The notes under the pieces: model-generated
Told to the model about the DNA's origin: nothing
The model's input: only the letters and a program-made list of their open reading frames with translations
Databases searched by the model: none
In this document: positions 25,331 through 36,128 of the stretch, in pieces
Layout of the letters: every line of letters begins with the position of its first letter
Position numbering within the stretch: position 1 is the stretch's first letter
From: Elusimicrobiota bacterium
GTDB taxonomy: Bacteria; Elusimicrobiota; Elusimicrobia; UBA1565
Assembly: GCA_041660925.1 (NCBI GenBank)
Contig: JBAZVI010000001.1
Span: forward strand, 372,001-436,000
DNA length: 64,000 nt
Reading direction: 5' to 3'
Made by a program: the position numbers and the translations under genes

Positions 25331-26215
25331 ATGCCGATCGCCTGCGAATTCGAATACCACAAGCCGAAGACGCTCAAGGAGGCGCTCGCCCTGCTCGCCC
25401 GGCATAAGGGGAAGCTCCAGCCTCTGGCCGGCGGCACCGACCTCATCGTCTGGCTCAAGGAAGGCGTCCGCTCCCCCGAGCACGTCATGGACCTCAAGGC
25501 CCTCCCCTTGGGCGGGATCCAGAAGAAGGGAGACGCCGTGCGCATCGGCGCCCTGACGACCTTCGCCGAGCTCATCGAGTCTCCGCTCATCCGGGAGAAG
25601 TTCCCCGTGCTCTGGGAGGCCGCGCGCTCCGTGGCCTCCACCGGGGTGCGCAACCGCGCGACGCTGGCCGGGAACCTCTGCTCGGCGGTGCCCTGCATGG
25701 ACAGCGCCCCGCCCCTGCTCGTCTACGACGCGGTCGTGGAGCTCCAGGGGCCGAAGAAGACCCGGGAGCTTCCGCTCGAGAAGTTCTTCAAAGGGCCCAA
25801 GAAGACGGCCTTGGCCCCCGACGAGCTCCTCGTCGCCGTTCGCCTTCCCCTTCCGGTGGGCAAGGCCGGCGGCGCCTACCTCAAGCTCGGCCGCTACCGC
25901 GGCGAGGACCTCGCGCAGGTCGGCCTCGCGGTGCTGGCGCTCCCGGGAGAGTGGCGCCTGGCCTGGGGAGCGGTCGGCCCCGTGCCGACGCGCTCGCACC
26001 TCATCGAGTCCCTGCTCGCCGGCAAGAAGCTCTCCCCCGAGCTCCTGCGCGAGGCGGGACGGCTCGTCGCCAATGAGATCGCGCCCATCACGGACATCCG
26101 CTCCAGCAAGGAGTACCGCCTCCACATGGCGGGCGTCATGCTCGAGCGCGGCCTGAAGGCCGCCGCCGAACGGCAGGCCGGGCGAGGCCCGGCGGCCGGG
26201 GAGAGCCTCCTGTGA
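25331..26215 (+). CDS. Molybdenum hydroxylase, FAD-binding subunit (CoxM/XdhB type)
   Basis: A 294-residue medium subunit. The FAD-binding motifs are present: PLAGGTDLIVWLKEG near residue 35 and ATLAGNLCSAVPCMDSAPPLLVYDA near 112 (the usual TIGGN/SPAAD region appears as TLAGN/VPCMD), and the C-terminal domain has TDIRSSKEYRLHMAGVML. It passes electrons from the [2Fe-2S] subunit to NAD or another acceptor. The order medium-small-large is the CO-dehydrogenase/nicotinate-dehydrogenase arrangement. Its ribosome site comes from the preceding palindromic repeat, and a long hairpin element separates it from the small-subunit gene. Confidence 0.92.
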   Translation: MPIACEFEYHKPKTLKEALALLARHKGKLQPLAGGTDLIVWLKEGVRSPEHVMDLKALPLGGIQKKGDAVRIGALTTFAELIESPLIREKFPVLWEAARSVASTGVRNRATLAGNLCSAVPCMDSAPPLLVYDAVVELQGPKKTRELPLEKFFKGPKKTALAPDELLVAVRLPLPVGKAGGAYLKLGRYRGEDLAQVGLAVLALPGEWRLAWGAVGPVPTRSHLIESLLAGKKLSPELLREAGRLVANEIAPITDIRSSKEYRLHMAGVMLERGLKAAAERQAGRGPAAGESLL

Positions 26216-26217
26216 AT

Positions 26218-26381
26218 GGAGCTCATTCCAAAACCGCCCTCGGAAACGAAACCGCGGATTTTGCAGCCGACTCGAGGCGCGAGGAGCAAGCATACTGCTC
26301 GCAGTATGTACGCGAGGAGCAACGAAGAGACCGGCCAAAAGCCGCGGTTGCAGTCCGAAAGGAGGTTTTGGAATGAGCTCC
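26218..26381. repeat. Long hairpin element A
   Basis: The 18-bp arms GGAGCTCATTCCAAAACC (26218-26235) and their perfect complement (26364-26381) enclose an inner inverted repeat (AACCGCGGATTTTG / CAAAAGCCGCGGTT) and the shared core AGGCGCGAGGAGCAAGCAT, CATACTG hairpin, GCGAGGAGCAACG. The element starts 2 nt after the upstream stop codon. Its right arm contains GGAGG's 3' edge, ATG 26373 and codons 2-3 of the next gene. Confidence 0.85.
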
Positions 26382-26843
26382 CGAATCCCGATCACGGTCA
26401 AGGTCAACGGCGTCGTCCGCCGCGCGGAGGTCGAGCCCAACGACGTGCTGCTCGAGGTCCTGCGCGAGCGCTTCGGCATCAAGAGCCCGAAGATGGGCTG
26501 CGACCGCGGCGACTGCGGCACCTGCACCGTGCTCCTCGACGGCCGCAGCGTGCGCGCCTGCCTCGTGCTCGCCGCCGAGGCCGACGGGTGCTCCATCGAG
26601 ACCCTCGAGGGCCTCTCCAAGGACGGCGCGACGGAGCTCCAGAAGGAGTTCGTCCAGCGCAACTCCTTCCAGTGCGGCTTCTGCGCGCCGGGAATGATCC
26701 TCTCGGCTACCGAGCTGCTGCGCAGGAACCAGAAGCCCAGCCGCCCCGAGATCCAGGAGGCCATCGGCGGCAACCTCTGCCGCTGCACCGGCTACACCCC
26801 GATCCTCGAGGCCATCGAGGCCGTCGCCGGGAGGAAGAGATGA
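26373..26843 (+). CDS. Molybdenum hydroxylase, [2Fe-2S] small subunit (CoxS type)
   Basis: A 156-residue iron-sulphur subunit. The plant-type ferredoxin cluster motif (GCDRGDCGTCTVLLDGR, then CLVLA) and the second cluster motif (QCGFCAPGMILSA ... GNLCRCTGYTPILEA) are complete. It shuttles electrons from the molybdenum site to FAD. ATG 26373 has GGAGG 7 nt upstream (26361-26365), but start codon and ribosome site lie in or beside the right arm of hairpin element A and would be paired if the arms fold in mRNA. Overlaps the large-subunit gene by 4 nt (ATGA). Confidence 0.95.
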   Translation: MSSRIPITVKVNGVVRRAEVEPNDVLLEVLRERFGIKSPKMGCDRGDCGTCTVLLDGRSVRACLVLAAEADGCSIETLEGLSKDGATELQKEFVQRNSFQCGFCAPGMILSATELLRRNQKPSRPEIQEAIGGNLCRCTGYTPILEAIEAVAGRKR

Positions 26844-29254
26844 GCTCCACCCTCAAGGCCCCCGCGAAGGCCCCGGCCCGGGAGAAGTCGCTCCCCGCCC
26901 CCGCCGCGCCCGCGCAGGAGTACACCTCCGTCGGGCATTCGGCCGTGCGCATCGACGGCTGGGAGAAGGTCTCCGGCGCCGCCAAGTTCGCCGAGGACAT
27001 CGAGTTCGGCCCCAACCTGCTCTACGCCTTCGTCGTCGAGAGCCCCCACGCCCACGCGAAGATCAAGCGCATCGACGCGCGCGCGGCGGAGAAGGTCCCC
27101 GGCGTCGTGAAGGTCGTCAGCGGCAAGGACTTCCCCTACAAGTTCGGCCTCTACATGAAGGACCGCTACATCTTCGCGCAGGACCGCGTCCGCTTCGTCG
27201 GGGAGCAGGTCGCCGCCGTCATCGCCTGGGACCCCAAGACCGCCAAGCGCGCCGCCGCGCTCGTGAAGGTGGACTACGAGGAGCTGCCGCCCATCCTCGA
27301 CCCCGTCTCCGCGCTGGCGAAGGGCGCGACCCTCCTGCACCCCGATCTGGGGGACTACGGCCACGTGCCGTGGTTCTTCCCGAAGCCCGGAACCAACGTC
27401 GCCCACTGGCGCAAGATCCGCAAGGGCGACACGGAGAAGGGCATGCGCGAGGCCGACGTCGTCCTCGAGGACACCTACACGGTGCCCCGCTATGCCCACT
27501 GCGCCATCGAGCTCCACGCCTCCGTCGGGCTCTTCGATCAATCCGGACGACTGACGGTCTGGTCCGCCTCCCAGTCCCCCTTCACCCAGCGCCACGGCTT
27601 CGCCGAGGCGCTCTCCGCGCTGGGGCTGCAGCACAAGGACGTGCGCGTCATCACCCCCTACGTCGGCGGCGGCTTCGGCGGCAAGGCCGGCATCTCCATG
27701 GAGATCCTGGGCGCCGCGCTGGCCACGACGGTGAAGGGCCACCCGGTGAAGGTCATCTGGTCGCGCGCCCAGGAGTTCTACAACACCTACCAGCGCCAGG
27801 GCGTCGTCGCCAAGGTGAAGATGGGCGTCAAGAAGGACGGCACGCTCACCGCGCTCGAGCACACCATCTACTGGGACGCCGGCGCGTACGTCGAGTACGG
27901 GGCCAACGTCGTCAACGCGGCCGGACTCTCGGCCACGGGCCCCTACAAGCTCGACAACGTCAAGATCGACTCGGTCTGCGTCTACACGAACCTTCCCCCG
28001 GGCGGCCCCTACCGCGGCTTCGGCTACTCGGAGTTCGGCTTCGGCATCGAGTCCCACGTCACGCGCCTGGCCCGGAAGATCGGGATGGACCCGGTCGAGT
28101 TCCGCACGAAGAACGCCATCTCGGAGGGCGACACCCTCTCCTACGGCGCGCACATGAACCCCAACGGCCTGCGCCTGGCCATCGCGAAGACCGCCGAGGC
28201 CGTCCGCTGGGGAGAGAAGGAAGCGCCCAGCGGCCCGGACAAGGAAGTCGGCAAGAGCGTGGTCCTCTTCTGGAAGGCGCCCGCGATGCCGCCCAACGCC
28301 TCCTCCTCGGCCTTCCTCAAGTTCAACGAGGACGGCTCGCTGAACATCCTCGTCTCGGGCATGGAGATCGGCCAGGGCCTGCTGACGGTCATGGCGCAGA
28401 TCGCCAGCGAGGTCCTCACCGTCCCGACCTCGAAGATCCGCGTCGAGACCCCCGACACCGACCGCAACCCCTACGAGTGGCAGACCGTGGCCTCGCACGT
28501 CACCTGGAGCTGCGGCAACGCGGTGAAGAAGGCGGCGCTCGACGCGCGCGAGCAGATCCTCGAGCTCGTGAGCCGCGTCCACAACCTGCCGAAGGACGCG
28601 CTCTACCTCGAAGGCGAGCGGGTGCGCTGCCGCATGAAGCCGGACTTCGCGCTGCCCCTCAAGGACTTCGTCATCGGCGGCATCCAGGCCGAAGACCACA
28701 CCTTCAAGGGCGGCCCCATCATGGGCCGCGGGGTCTTCATGCCGGAGTTCGCCTCGGCCATCAGCGACCCGGAGACCAGCCAGGGCGGGCACCCCAACGT
28801 CCACTACACCGTGGGCGCCGGAGGCGTCATCCTCGAGGTCGACAAGCGGACCGGCAAGGTCCACGTGCGCAAGGCGGTCATCGCCGCCGACGTGGGCAAG
28901 GCCCTGAACCCGGAACTCATCCGCGGGCAGGTCACCGGCGGCCTGCTCCAGGGCCTGGCGACCGTGCTCTACGAGGACATGCGCTTCGATGCGAAGGGGC
29001 GGATGCTCAACGCGAACTTCTCCGACTACAAGATCCCCACGGCCCTCGACATCCCGGACGAGACCCTCGCCCTGCTCATCGAGACCGCCCAGCCCGACGG
29101 GCCCTTCGGGGCGCGCGGCGTCGGCGAGCACACGATGATCCCGGCGGCCTCGATGGTCGCCAACGCGGTCGAGGACGCGGTCGGAGTCCGCATACAGTCG
29201 ATGCCCGTCACCGCCGAGAAGATCGCCCTCGCGGTCAAGGAAAAACGGGGCTGA
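26840..29254 (+). CDS. Molybdenum hydroxylase, catalytic large subunit (CoxL/XdhA type)
   Basis: An 804-residue molybdopterin-binding subunit. Seen in order: the a/b hammerhead (VRIDGWEKVSGAAKFAED), GGGFGGKAG, the substrate loop PYRGFGYSEFGFGIE, the cofactor motif MEIGQGLLTVMAQIASE, and the C-terminal GARGVGEHTMIPAASM with the catalytic Glu. The loop is of xanthine-dehydrogenase type (RGFG), not the AYRCSFR of true CO dehydrogenase, so it most likely hydroxylates an N-heterocycle or aldehyde. Context with AllH/FdrA/YlbE and a cyclase points to purine or pyrimidine-like substrates. The first 30 residues are Ala/Pro/Lys-rich. Confidence 0.92.
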   Translation: MSSTLKAPAKAPAREKSLPAPAAPAQEYTSVGHSAVRIDGWEKVSGAAKFAEDIEFGPNLLYAFVVESPHAHAKIKRIDARAAEKVPGVVKVVSGKDFPYKFGLYMKDRYIFAQDRVRFVGEQVAAVIAWDPKTAKRAAALVKVDYEELPPILDPVSALAKGATLLHPDLGDYGHVPWFFPKPGTNVAHWRKIRKGDTEKGMREADVVLEDTYTVPRYAHCAIELHASVGLFDQSGRLTVWSASQSPFTQRHGFAEALSALGLQHKDVRVITPYVGGGFGGKAGISMEILGAALATTVKGHPVKVIWSRAQEFYNTYQRQGVVAKVKMGVKKDGTLTALEHTIYWDAGAYVEYGANVVNAAGLSATGPYKLDNVKIDSVCVYTNLPPGGPYRGFGYSEFGFGIESHVTRLARKIGMDPVEFRTKNAISEGDTLSYGAHMNPNGLRLAIAKTAEAVRWGEKEAPSGPDKEVGKSVVLFWKAPAMPPNASSSAFLKFNEDGSLNILVSGMEIGQGLLTVMAQIASEVLTVPTSKIRVETPDTDRNPYEWQTVASHVTWSCGNAVKKAALDAREQILELVSRVHNLPKDALYLEGERVRCRMKPDFALPLKDFVIGGIQAEDHTFKGGPIMGRGVFMPEFASAISDPETSQGGHPNVHYTVGAGGVILEVDKRTGKVHVRKAVIAADVGKALNPELIRGQVTGGLLQGLATVLYEDMRFDAKGRMLNANFSDYKIPTALDIPDETLALLIETAQPDGPFGARGVGEHTMIPAASMVANAVEDAVGVRIQSMPVTAEKIALAVKEKRG

Positions 29255-29270
29255 ACGGGCCCCGTTTTTC
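29241..29270 (+). terminator. Intrinsic terminator overlapping the stop codon
   Basis: AAAACGGGGC and GCCCCGTTTT pair across the TGA stop of the large-subunit gene, followed by T. It ends the catabolic operon. Confidence 0.85.
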
Positions 29271-29330
29271 GTGATAGCATCTAGAACCACTGCGGTTCCC
29301 CTCGTTGGGGGGAACCGCCCCGGAGGAGAC

Positions 29331-31791
<2,461 letters not shown>

Positions 31792-31795
<4 letters not shown>

Positions 31796-33261
31796 GTCTC
31801 TTCCGGACGAAGTCGGTGGACCTGCTGCTCAAGGACGCCGAGAGTTCCGCGGGGAAGCTGAACAAGGTCCTCGGCCCCGTCGACGTGACGATGATCGGCA
31901 TCGGCGCCATCATCGGCGCCGGGATCTTCACGATGGTCGGCGAGGCCGCCGTCGGCGCCTCGAGCGGCTTCCCCGCCGGCCCCTCGCTCATCCTCAGCTT
32001 CGTCCTCACGGCGGTCGCCTGCGGATTCACCGCGCTCTGCTACGCCGAGCTCGCGGCCATGGTCCCCATCTCGGGCAGCGCCTACACCTACTCCTACGCG
32101 ACGATGGGCGAGCTCGTCGCCTGGATCATCGGCTGGGACCTCATCATCGAGTACATGATCGGGAACGTCGCCGTGGCCATCAGCTGGTCGGGCTACTTCA
32201 ACATGCTGCTCAAGTCCTTCTTCGGCCTCGACATCCCCTTCTGGCTGCGCACCGACTACCGCACCTTCGTCCAGCAGGGCTTCGAGCTCTCCGCGGCGCC
32301 CCATCTGCTCGGCCTGCCGATCGTCTTCAACCTGCCCGCGGTGCTCATCGTCATGGCGCTCACCGCACTGCTCGTCGTCGGCATCAAGGAGAGCACCCGC
32401 TTCAACGACGTCATGGTGGGCCTCAAGCTCATCGTGCTCGCGATCTTCATCGGCGTGGGCTTCCACTTCTTCAAGCGTGAGAACTGGGTCCCCTTCGCAC
32501 CGGGCGGCTGGAAGGGCGTCCAGGTCGGCGCGGCGACGGTCTTCTTCGCCTACATCGGCTTCGACGCGGTCTCCACCGTCGCGGAGGAGACGAAAGATCC
32601 CAAACGGGACATGCCCATCGGCATCCTGGGGTCTCTTCTCATCTGCACGGTGCTCTACATCCTCGTCACGATCGCGCTCACCGGGATGATGCCCTTCATG
32701 GCCCTCAAGGGTCATCTCGCCGAGCCGCTGGCGGCCGCACTCGAGTACAACAAGGTCTCGCCCTGGCTCGTGGGCCTGGTCTCGCTGGGCGCGGTCATCG
32801 CGCAGACCGCCGTGCTCCTCGTCTTCCAGATGGGCCAGCCGCGCATCTTCTACACGATGAGCCGCGACGGCCTGCTGCCGCCCTACTTCGCGCGCCTTCA
32901 CCCGCGCTTCAAGACCCCGCACGTGACGACGATCTGGACCGGGGTCGTCGTCGCCGCCCTGGCCGCCTTCTGCAACATCGACGAGATGGCGAACCTCTGC
33001 AACATCGGCACGCTCTTCGCCTTCGTGCTCGTCTGCATCGGCGTGATGATCCTGCGCGCGAAGGATCCGGACCGCCCGCGGCCCTTCCGGGTCCCCTTCG
33101 GCTACCTGCTGCCCGTGCTGGGCGTCCTCTTCTGCCTCTTCCTCATGCAGGGACTCGACAAGGTGACCTGGCTGCGCTTCTTCGTCTGGCTGCTCGTCGG
33201 CCTGGTCATCTACGTCCTCTACGGCCGCACCCACAGCCGCCTCAACGGCACCGCATCCTGA
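31792..33261 (+). CDS. APC-family amino acid permease (cationic amino acid transporter-like)
   Basis: A 489-residue membrane protein with about 12-14 helices. The APC signature GPVDVTMIGIGAIIGAGIF at the start of helix 1 and the later GFDAVSTVAEETKDPKRDMPIGI are typical of the CAT/YfnA branch, which imports basic or other amino acids by proton coupling. It is translationally coupled to zwf (ATGA), so it is co-transcribed with the pentose phosphate genes, an unusual pairing. The kinase gene follows after 7 nt on the same strand and could be part of the same transcript. Confidence 0.93.
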
Positions 33262-33268
33262 GGAGCCG

Positions 33269-34030
33269 GTGAAAGGAAGCCCCTCGGCCCCCGTCGTCGT
33301 CAAGCTGGGAGGCAGCGTCCTCGCGCCCGGAAGCCGCGCCCGCGTACGGTCGTCCGTCGTCCGCCGCCTCGCCTCGGAGCTGCGCGCCGCGCCGGCGCCG
33401 CTCGCACTCGTGCACGGCACCGGCGCCTTCGGCAAGCCCCCCGCCCGGCGTCACCGCTATCTCGGCGGGGTCGTCCGCGACGGAGCCGGGGTGCCCGTGC
33501 GCCGCATCCGGGCGGCGCTGCGGCGCATGAGCGCCGAGGTCTGCGCGGGACTGCGCCGCGGCGGCCTTTCGGCCGCCGTCGTCGAGCCTGCGGAGGTCTT
33601 CACGCAGGTCCGCGGACGCGTGCGGCGGGTCCGCACGGCCCCGCTGGAAGCGGCCTGGGCGCGGGGCGCGGTCCCGCTCCTGCGCGGCGACATGTTCCGT
33701 GAGCCCGGCGGCTGGAGGGTACTCTCCAGCGACGAGATGGCCTGCGCCCTCGCGCGCGCCCTGCGCGCGCGGAGGCTCCTCGCCGTCACCGACCGTCCGG
33801 GCGTCCAGGACGGCCGCGGCCGCGTGATCCGCCGCCTGTGCGCCGCCGGCCTGCGCCGCCTCCTGAACGCCCTGCCTCCCGCTCCGGAAGACGTCAGCGG
33901 CGGGATGCGCGGGAAGCTGGAACGCCTGGGCCGTCTGCGGGGGACGCGCCGCGCGGTGATCGGGGCGCGCACGGGAAGACTGCGGGCGGCCCTGTGCGGC
34001 CGCCCCCACGGCGGGACGGAGCTCGTCTAG
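33269..34030 (+). CDS. Isopentenyl-phosphate-kinase-like amino acid kinase family protein
   Basis: A 253-residue kinase from GTG 33269 with AGGAG 5 nt upstream. Family marks: VVVKLGGSVL with K12, LVHGTGAFGKPPARRH, LSSDEMACALA, LAVTDRPGVQD, VSGGMRGKLE and a final GTEL. These align well with archaeal isopentenyl phosphate kinase (IPK), but the catalytic His of the GAFGH motif is Lys (K56), so the substrate or chemistry may differ. MfnE of methanofuran biosynthesis, which makes a furfuryl diphosphate, is in the same superfamily, and an mfnB gene lies 1.4 kb away. Its stop overlaps the convergent methyltransferase stop (CTAG). Confidence 0.75.
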   Translation: MKGSPSAPVVVKLGGSVLAPGSRARVRSSVVRRLASELRAAPAPLALVHGTGAFGKPPARRHRYLGGVVRDGAGVPVRRIRAALRRMSAEVCAGLRRGGLSAAVVEPAEVFTQVRGRVRRVRTAPLEAAWARGAVPLLRGDMFREPGGWRVLSSDEMACALARALRARRLLAVTDRPGVQDGRGRVIRRLCAAGLRRLLNALPPAPEDVSGGMRGKLERLGRLRGTRRAVIGARTGRLRAALCGRPHGGTELV

Positions 34031-35400
34031 CGGCTGCGGCGGTAGAGGAAGAGCAGGTAGCGCACCGCTCCCGACGCGAAGGCCGGCTCCATGAAGCGCT
34101 CCGTCCCGGTCCGATGCGCGCTGAACCCGCGCAGCTTCCAATAGCGCGCCGCCGGCCGCGTCAGGTCTTCCCGCAGCTCCAGCCGCCAGCCCGTCCCCTC
34201 CGTCGCGCGATACGCCCGCTCCTCGTGGATGCAGGTGCGGTACGCCGCGTCGACGAGCCGCGCGCTGCGCGCGGAGGCCGGACCGGACGAGCCCCGCACC
34301 CAGGCGATGACGACCATCGGCGCGCCGGCCTTCGCGACCCGGGCCGTCTCCCCGAGGAACGCGTGAAGGTCCGGCGCATGCTCGGTCGATTCGCAGGCCC
34401 ATACGAAGTCGAATCGGGCGGGCGGGAACGGGGACGCAAGCATGTCCGCGCGCAGGAAGCGCACGCGCCCGGAGAGGCCCTTCGTCCGGGCGAGGCGCCG
34501 CGCCGCGGCGACCTGATAGGCGGAGAGGTTCACCCCGTCCAGCCGGCACCCCGAGCGTCCAGCGATCAGGAGGGAGGAGCCTCCCCGGCCGCAGCCGGCG
34601 TCGAGCCCCCGCATCGCCGGGCGCAGGCGTCCGAGCCTCCGCAACCCGTGCTCCGTGAGGGCGCTCTCCTGACGATGCAGCAGCGCGAGAAGCCGCTCCT
34701 CTCCCAACCGCCCGGGACGCGCGGGTAGTCGCGGGCAGAGGCCGTTGTGATGGTGGATGAGTCCGTCGAACCCCAGCATGCGGTTGAAGTCGTCGCGCTT
34801 GGAATCATAGAGCTCCGCGACCCTCCGCTTCCACGCCGCATGAGGGTCGCGGGAAGACCGGACGGAGAGCGCCGCGCTCCAGCGCCGGCAGAGCCGCGCT
34901 CCCGCCTCCTCCGCGGCGCAGGCGCGCTCCTCGTCCGCTCCTCGCCCAGAGGCCCGGCAGGCGAGCGCGAGCGCCCACGCCGTCGTCTCCTCGACGACGC
35001 AGCGATGAAGGGCGACGCGCACGGAGGAAGCGGCGGGGAATCCGTTGAAGAAGAACGCGCGGGAGAGGTTCTGGGCCGTCATGGAGAGGGTGAGCCGCTC
35101 TCCGACCTCGGGGGTCGGACGCAGACGGCGGGCGCCCGGGCGCAGGAGGAGCTCCTCGGCGAGGAGGGCCCCGGCGGTCCAAAGGGCCGCCCCCTCGGAG
35201 ACCTTGGCTCCCAGCCCCGCGCCGAGGGAGTCCCGGGCCTCGCGCGCGGCCGCGCGCAGGGCGGGGAGCGCGCTGGCGCGGCGCACGGCGGGCCGGAGCG
35301 GACGCAGGAGGCCGGTTTCGAGCGACGAGGGGTCGGGCGTGAAGAGCGGCGCGCCGAGCAGGCCCCGGCGCCAGGCGGCGGCCCCGGCGGGGGAGGTCAT
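34027..35400 (-). CDS. Prenyl-diphosphate C-methyltransferase-like protein with N-terminal extension
   Basis: A 457-residue protein. From about residue 195 it resembles geranyl diphosphate 2-C-methyltransferase: YDSKRDDFNRMLGFDGLIHHHNG, SAM motif GLDAGCGRGGS (266-275), GVNLSAYQ, ESTEHAPDL, CIHEERAY, YWKLRG and a C-terminal FASGAVRYLLFLYRR. That family methylates prenyl diphosphates (2-methylisoborneol and related routes). The first 180 residues are helical, absent from those enzymes, and not recognised. It overlaps mfnB by 4 nt (ATGA) and lies near two prenyl synthase genes, which favours a prenyl substrate. The exact substrate is unknown. Confidence 0.7.
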   Translation of the reverse strand: MTSPAGAAAWRRGLLGAPLFTPDPSSLETGLLRPLRPAVRRASALPALRAAAREARDSLGAGLGAKVSEGAALWTAGALLAEELLLRPGARRLRPTPEVGERLTLSMTAQNLSRAFFFNGFPAASSVRVALHRCVVEETTAWALALACRASGRGADEERACAAEEAGARLCRRWSAALSVRSSRDPHAAWKRRVAELYDSKRDDFNRMLGFDGLIHHHNGLCPRLPARPGRLGEERLLALLHRQESALTEHGLRRLGRLRPAMRGLDAGCGRGGSSLLIAGRSGCRLDGVNLSAYQVAAARRLARTKGLSGRVRFLRADMLASPFPPARFDFVWACESTEHAPDLHAFLGETARVAKAGAPMVVIAWVRGSSGPASARSARLVDAAYRTCIHEERAYRATEGTGWRLELREDLTRPAARYWKLRGFSAHRTGTERFMEPAFASGAVRYLLFLYRRSR

Positions 35401-36128
35401 CCCTTCGCGGCGCGCACGAGCGCCGCGACCCTGCGGGCGTCGATGCGGCCGCGGCGATCGTGGCGCGCGCACGCCGCGCCGCGCACGCCGACGACGTCGG
35501 CCCCGAGGAGGCGGACCCGGGCGACCTCCTCGACGCGCAGAGAGCCCGCGAGGGCCGAGCGCAGGCCGGCGCGCCGGCACGCCCGGATGAATCCGGCGAG
35601 CTCGCGCGCCGTGAGGTGGTCGAAGAGGGACTTGCCGTCCTTGACCGCCGTGTCGAGCATCAACATGCCGACGCCGCTGCCGCGGGCGGCGGCGACGAGT
35701 TCGAGCGGGCGCAGACCGCGGATGCGCCGCCAGTCGCCGTAGGCGGCGGCCACGGGAACGGCGCGCGGGGAGGCCTCGCGCACGGCGCGGGAGAAGGCCC
35801 GGAGGAAGGGCCGTGCACGCGCGGGGGTGTCGCTGCCGCGCAGGCCGACCTTCACGAAATCGACGCCGCAGAGCGCCGCCCCGCGCGCGGCAAGGGCCGC
35901 GCTCCCCGGCAGGTCCGGAAAGTCCCCGATCGCGGCGCTGAAGCGCAGGCCCCGCCGCTTCAGCCGGGAGACGACGCCGGCGATGGCCCAGGGGAAGTTC
36001 GCCCCGAGCGAACCCTCGGCGGGATTCTTCATGTCGATGATGTCGGCGCCGCCGAGGGCGGCGGCCCCGGCCTCGGACAGGTCGCGAGGGCTGACGAGGA
36101 GAGAGGGTCCTGGACGTTCTCTTCTCAT
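35397..36128 (-). CDS. mfnB: MfnB-like (5-formylfuran-3-yl)methyl phosphate synthase
   Basis: A 243-residue TIM-barrel protein of the DUF556 family: LLVSPRDLSEAGAAALGGAD followed by IIDMKNPAEGSLGANFPW. The two lysines used by MfnB, here K34 (DMKNP) and K93 (DFVKVGL), are present. MfnB joins two glyceraldehyde 3-phosphate molecules into the furan of methanofuran; bacterial homologues occur in C1-oxidising methylotrophs. No other methanofuran or methanopterin gene is seen, and the neighbours are prenyl-type genes, so the furan may enter a different product. Coupled by ATGA overlaps to genes on both sides. Confidence 0.85.
   Translation of the reverse strand: MRRERPGPSLLVSPRDLSEAGAAALGGADIIDMKNPAEGSLGANFPWAIAGVVSRLKRRGLRFSAAIGDFPDLPGSAALAARGAALCGVDFVKVGLRGSDTPARARPFLRAFSRAVREASPRAVPVAAAYGDWRRIRGLRPLELVAAARGSGVGMLMLDTAVKDGKSLFDHLTARELAGFIRACRRAGLRSALAGSLRVEEVARVRLLGADVVGVRGAACARHDRRGRIDARRVAALVRAAKG

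Noticed and set aside
26840..29254. True aerobic CO dehydrogenase (CoxL form I)
   Set aside because: The active-site loop reads PYRGFGYSE, not the Cys-containing AYRCSFR of form I, so CO oxidation is not supported.
35397..36128. Complete methanofuran or C1-transfer pathway
   Set aside because: Only MfnB is convincing; no MfnA, MfnD, MfnF, formyltransferase or methanopterin genes are in the window.
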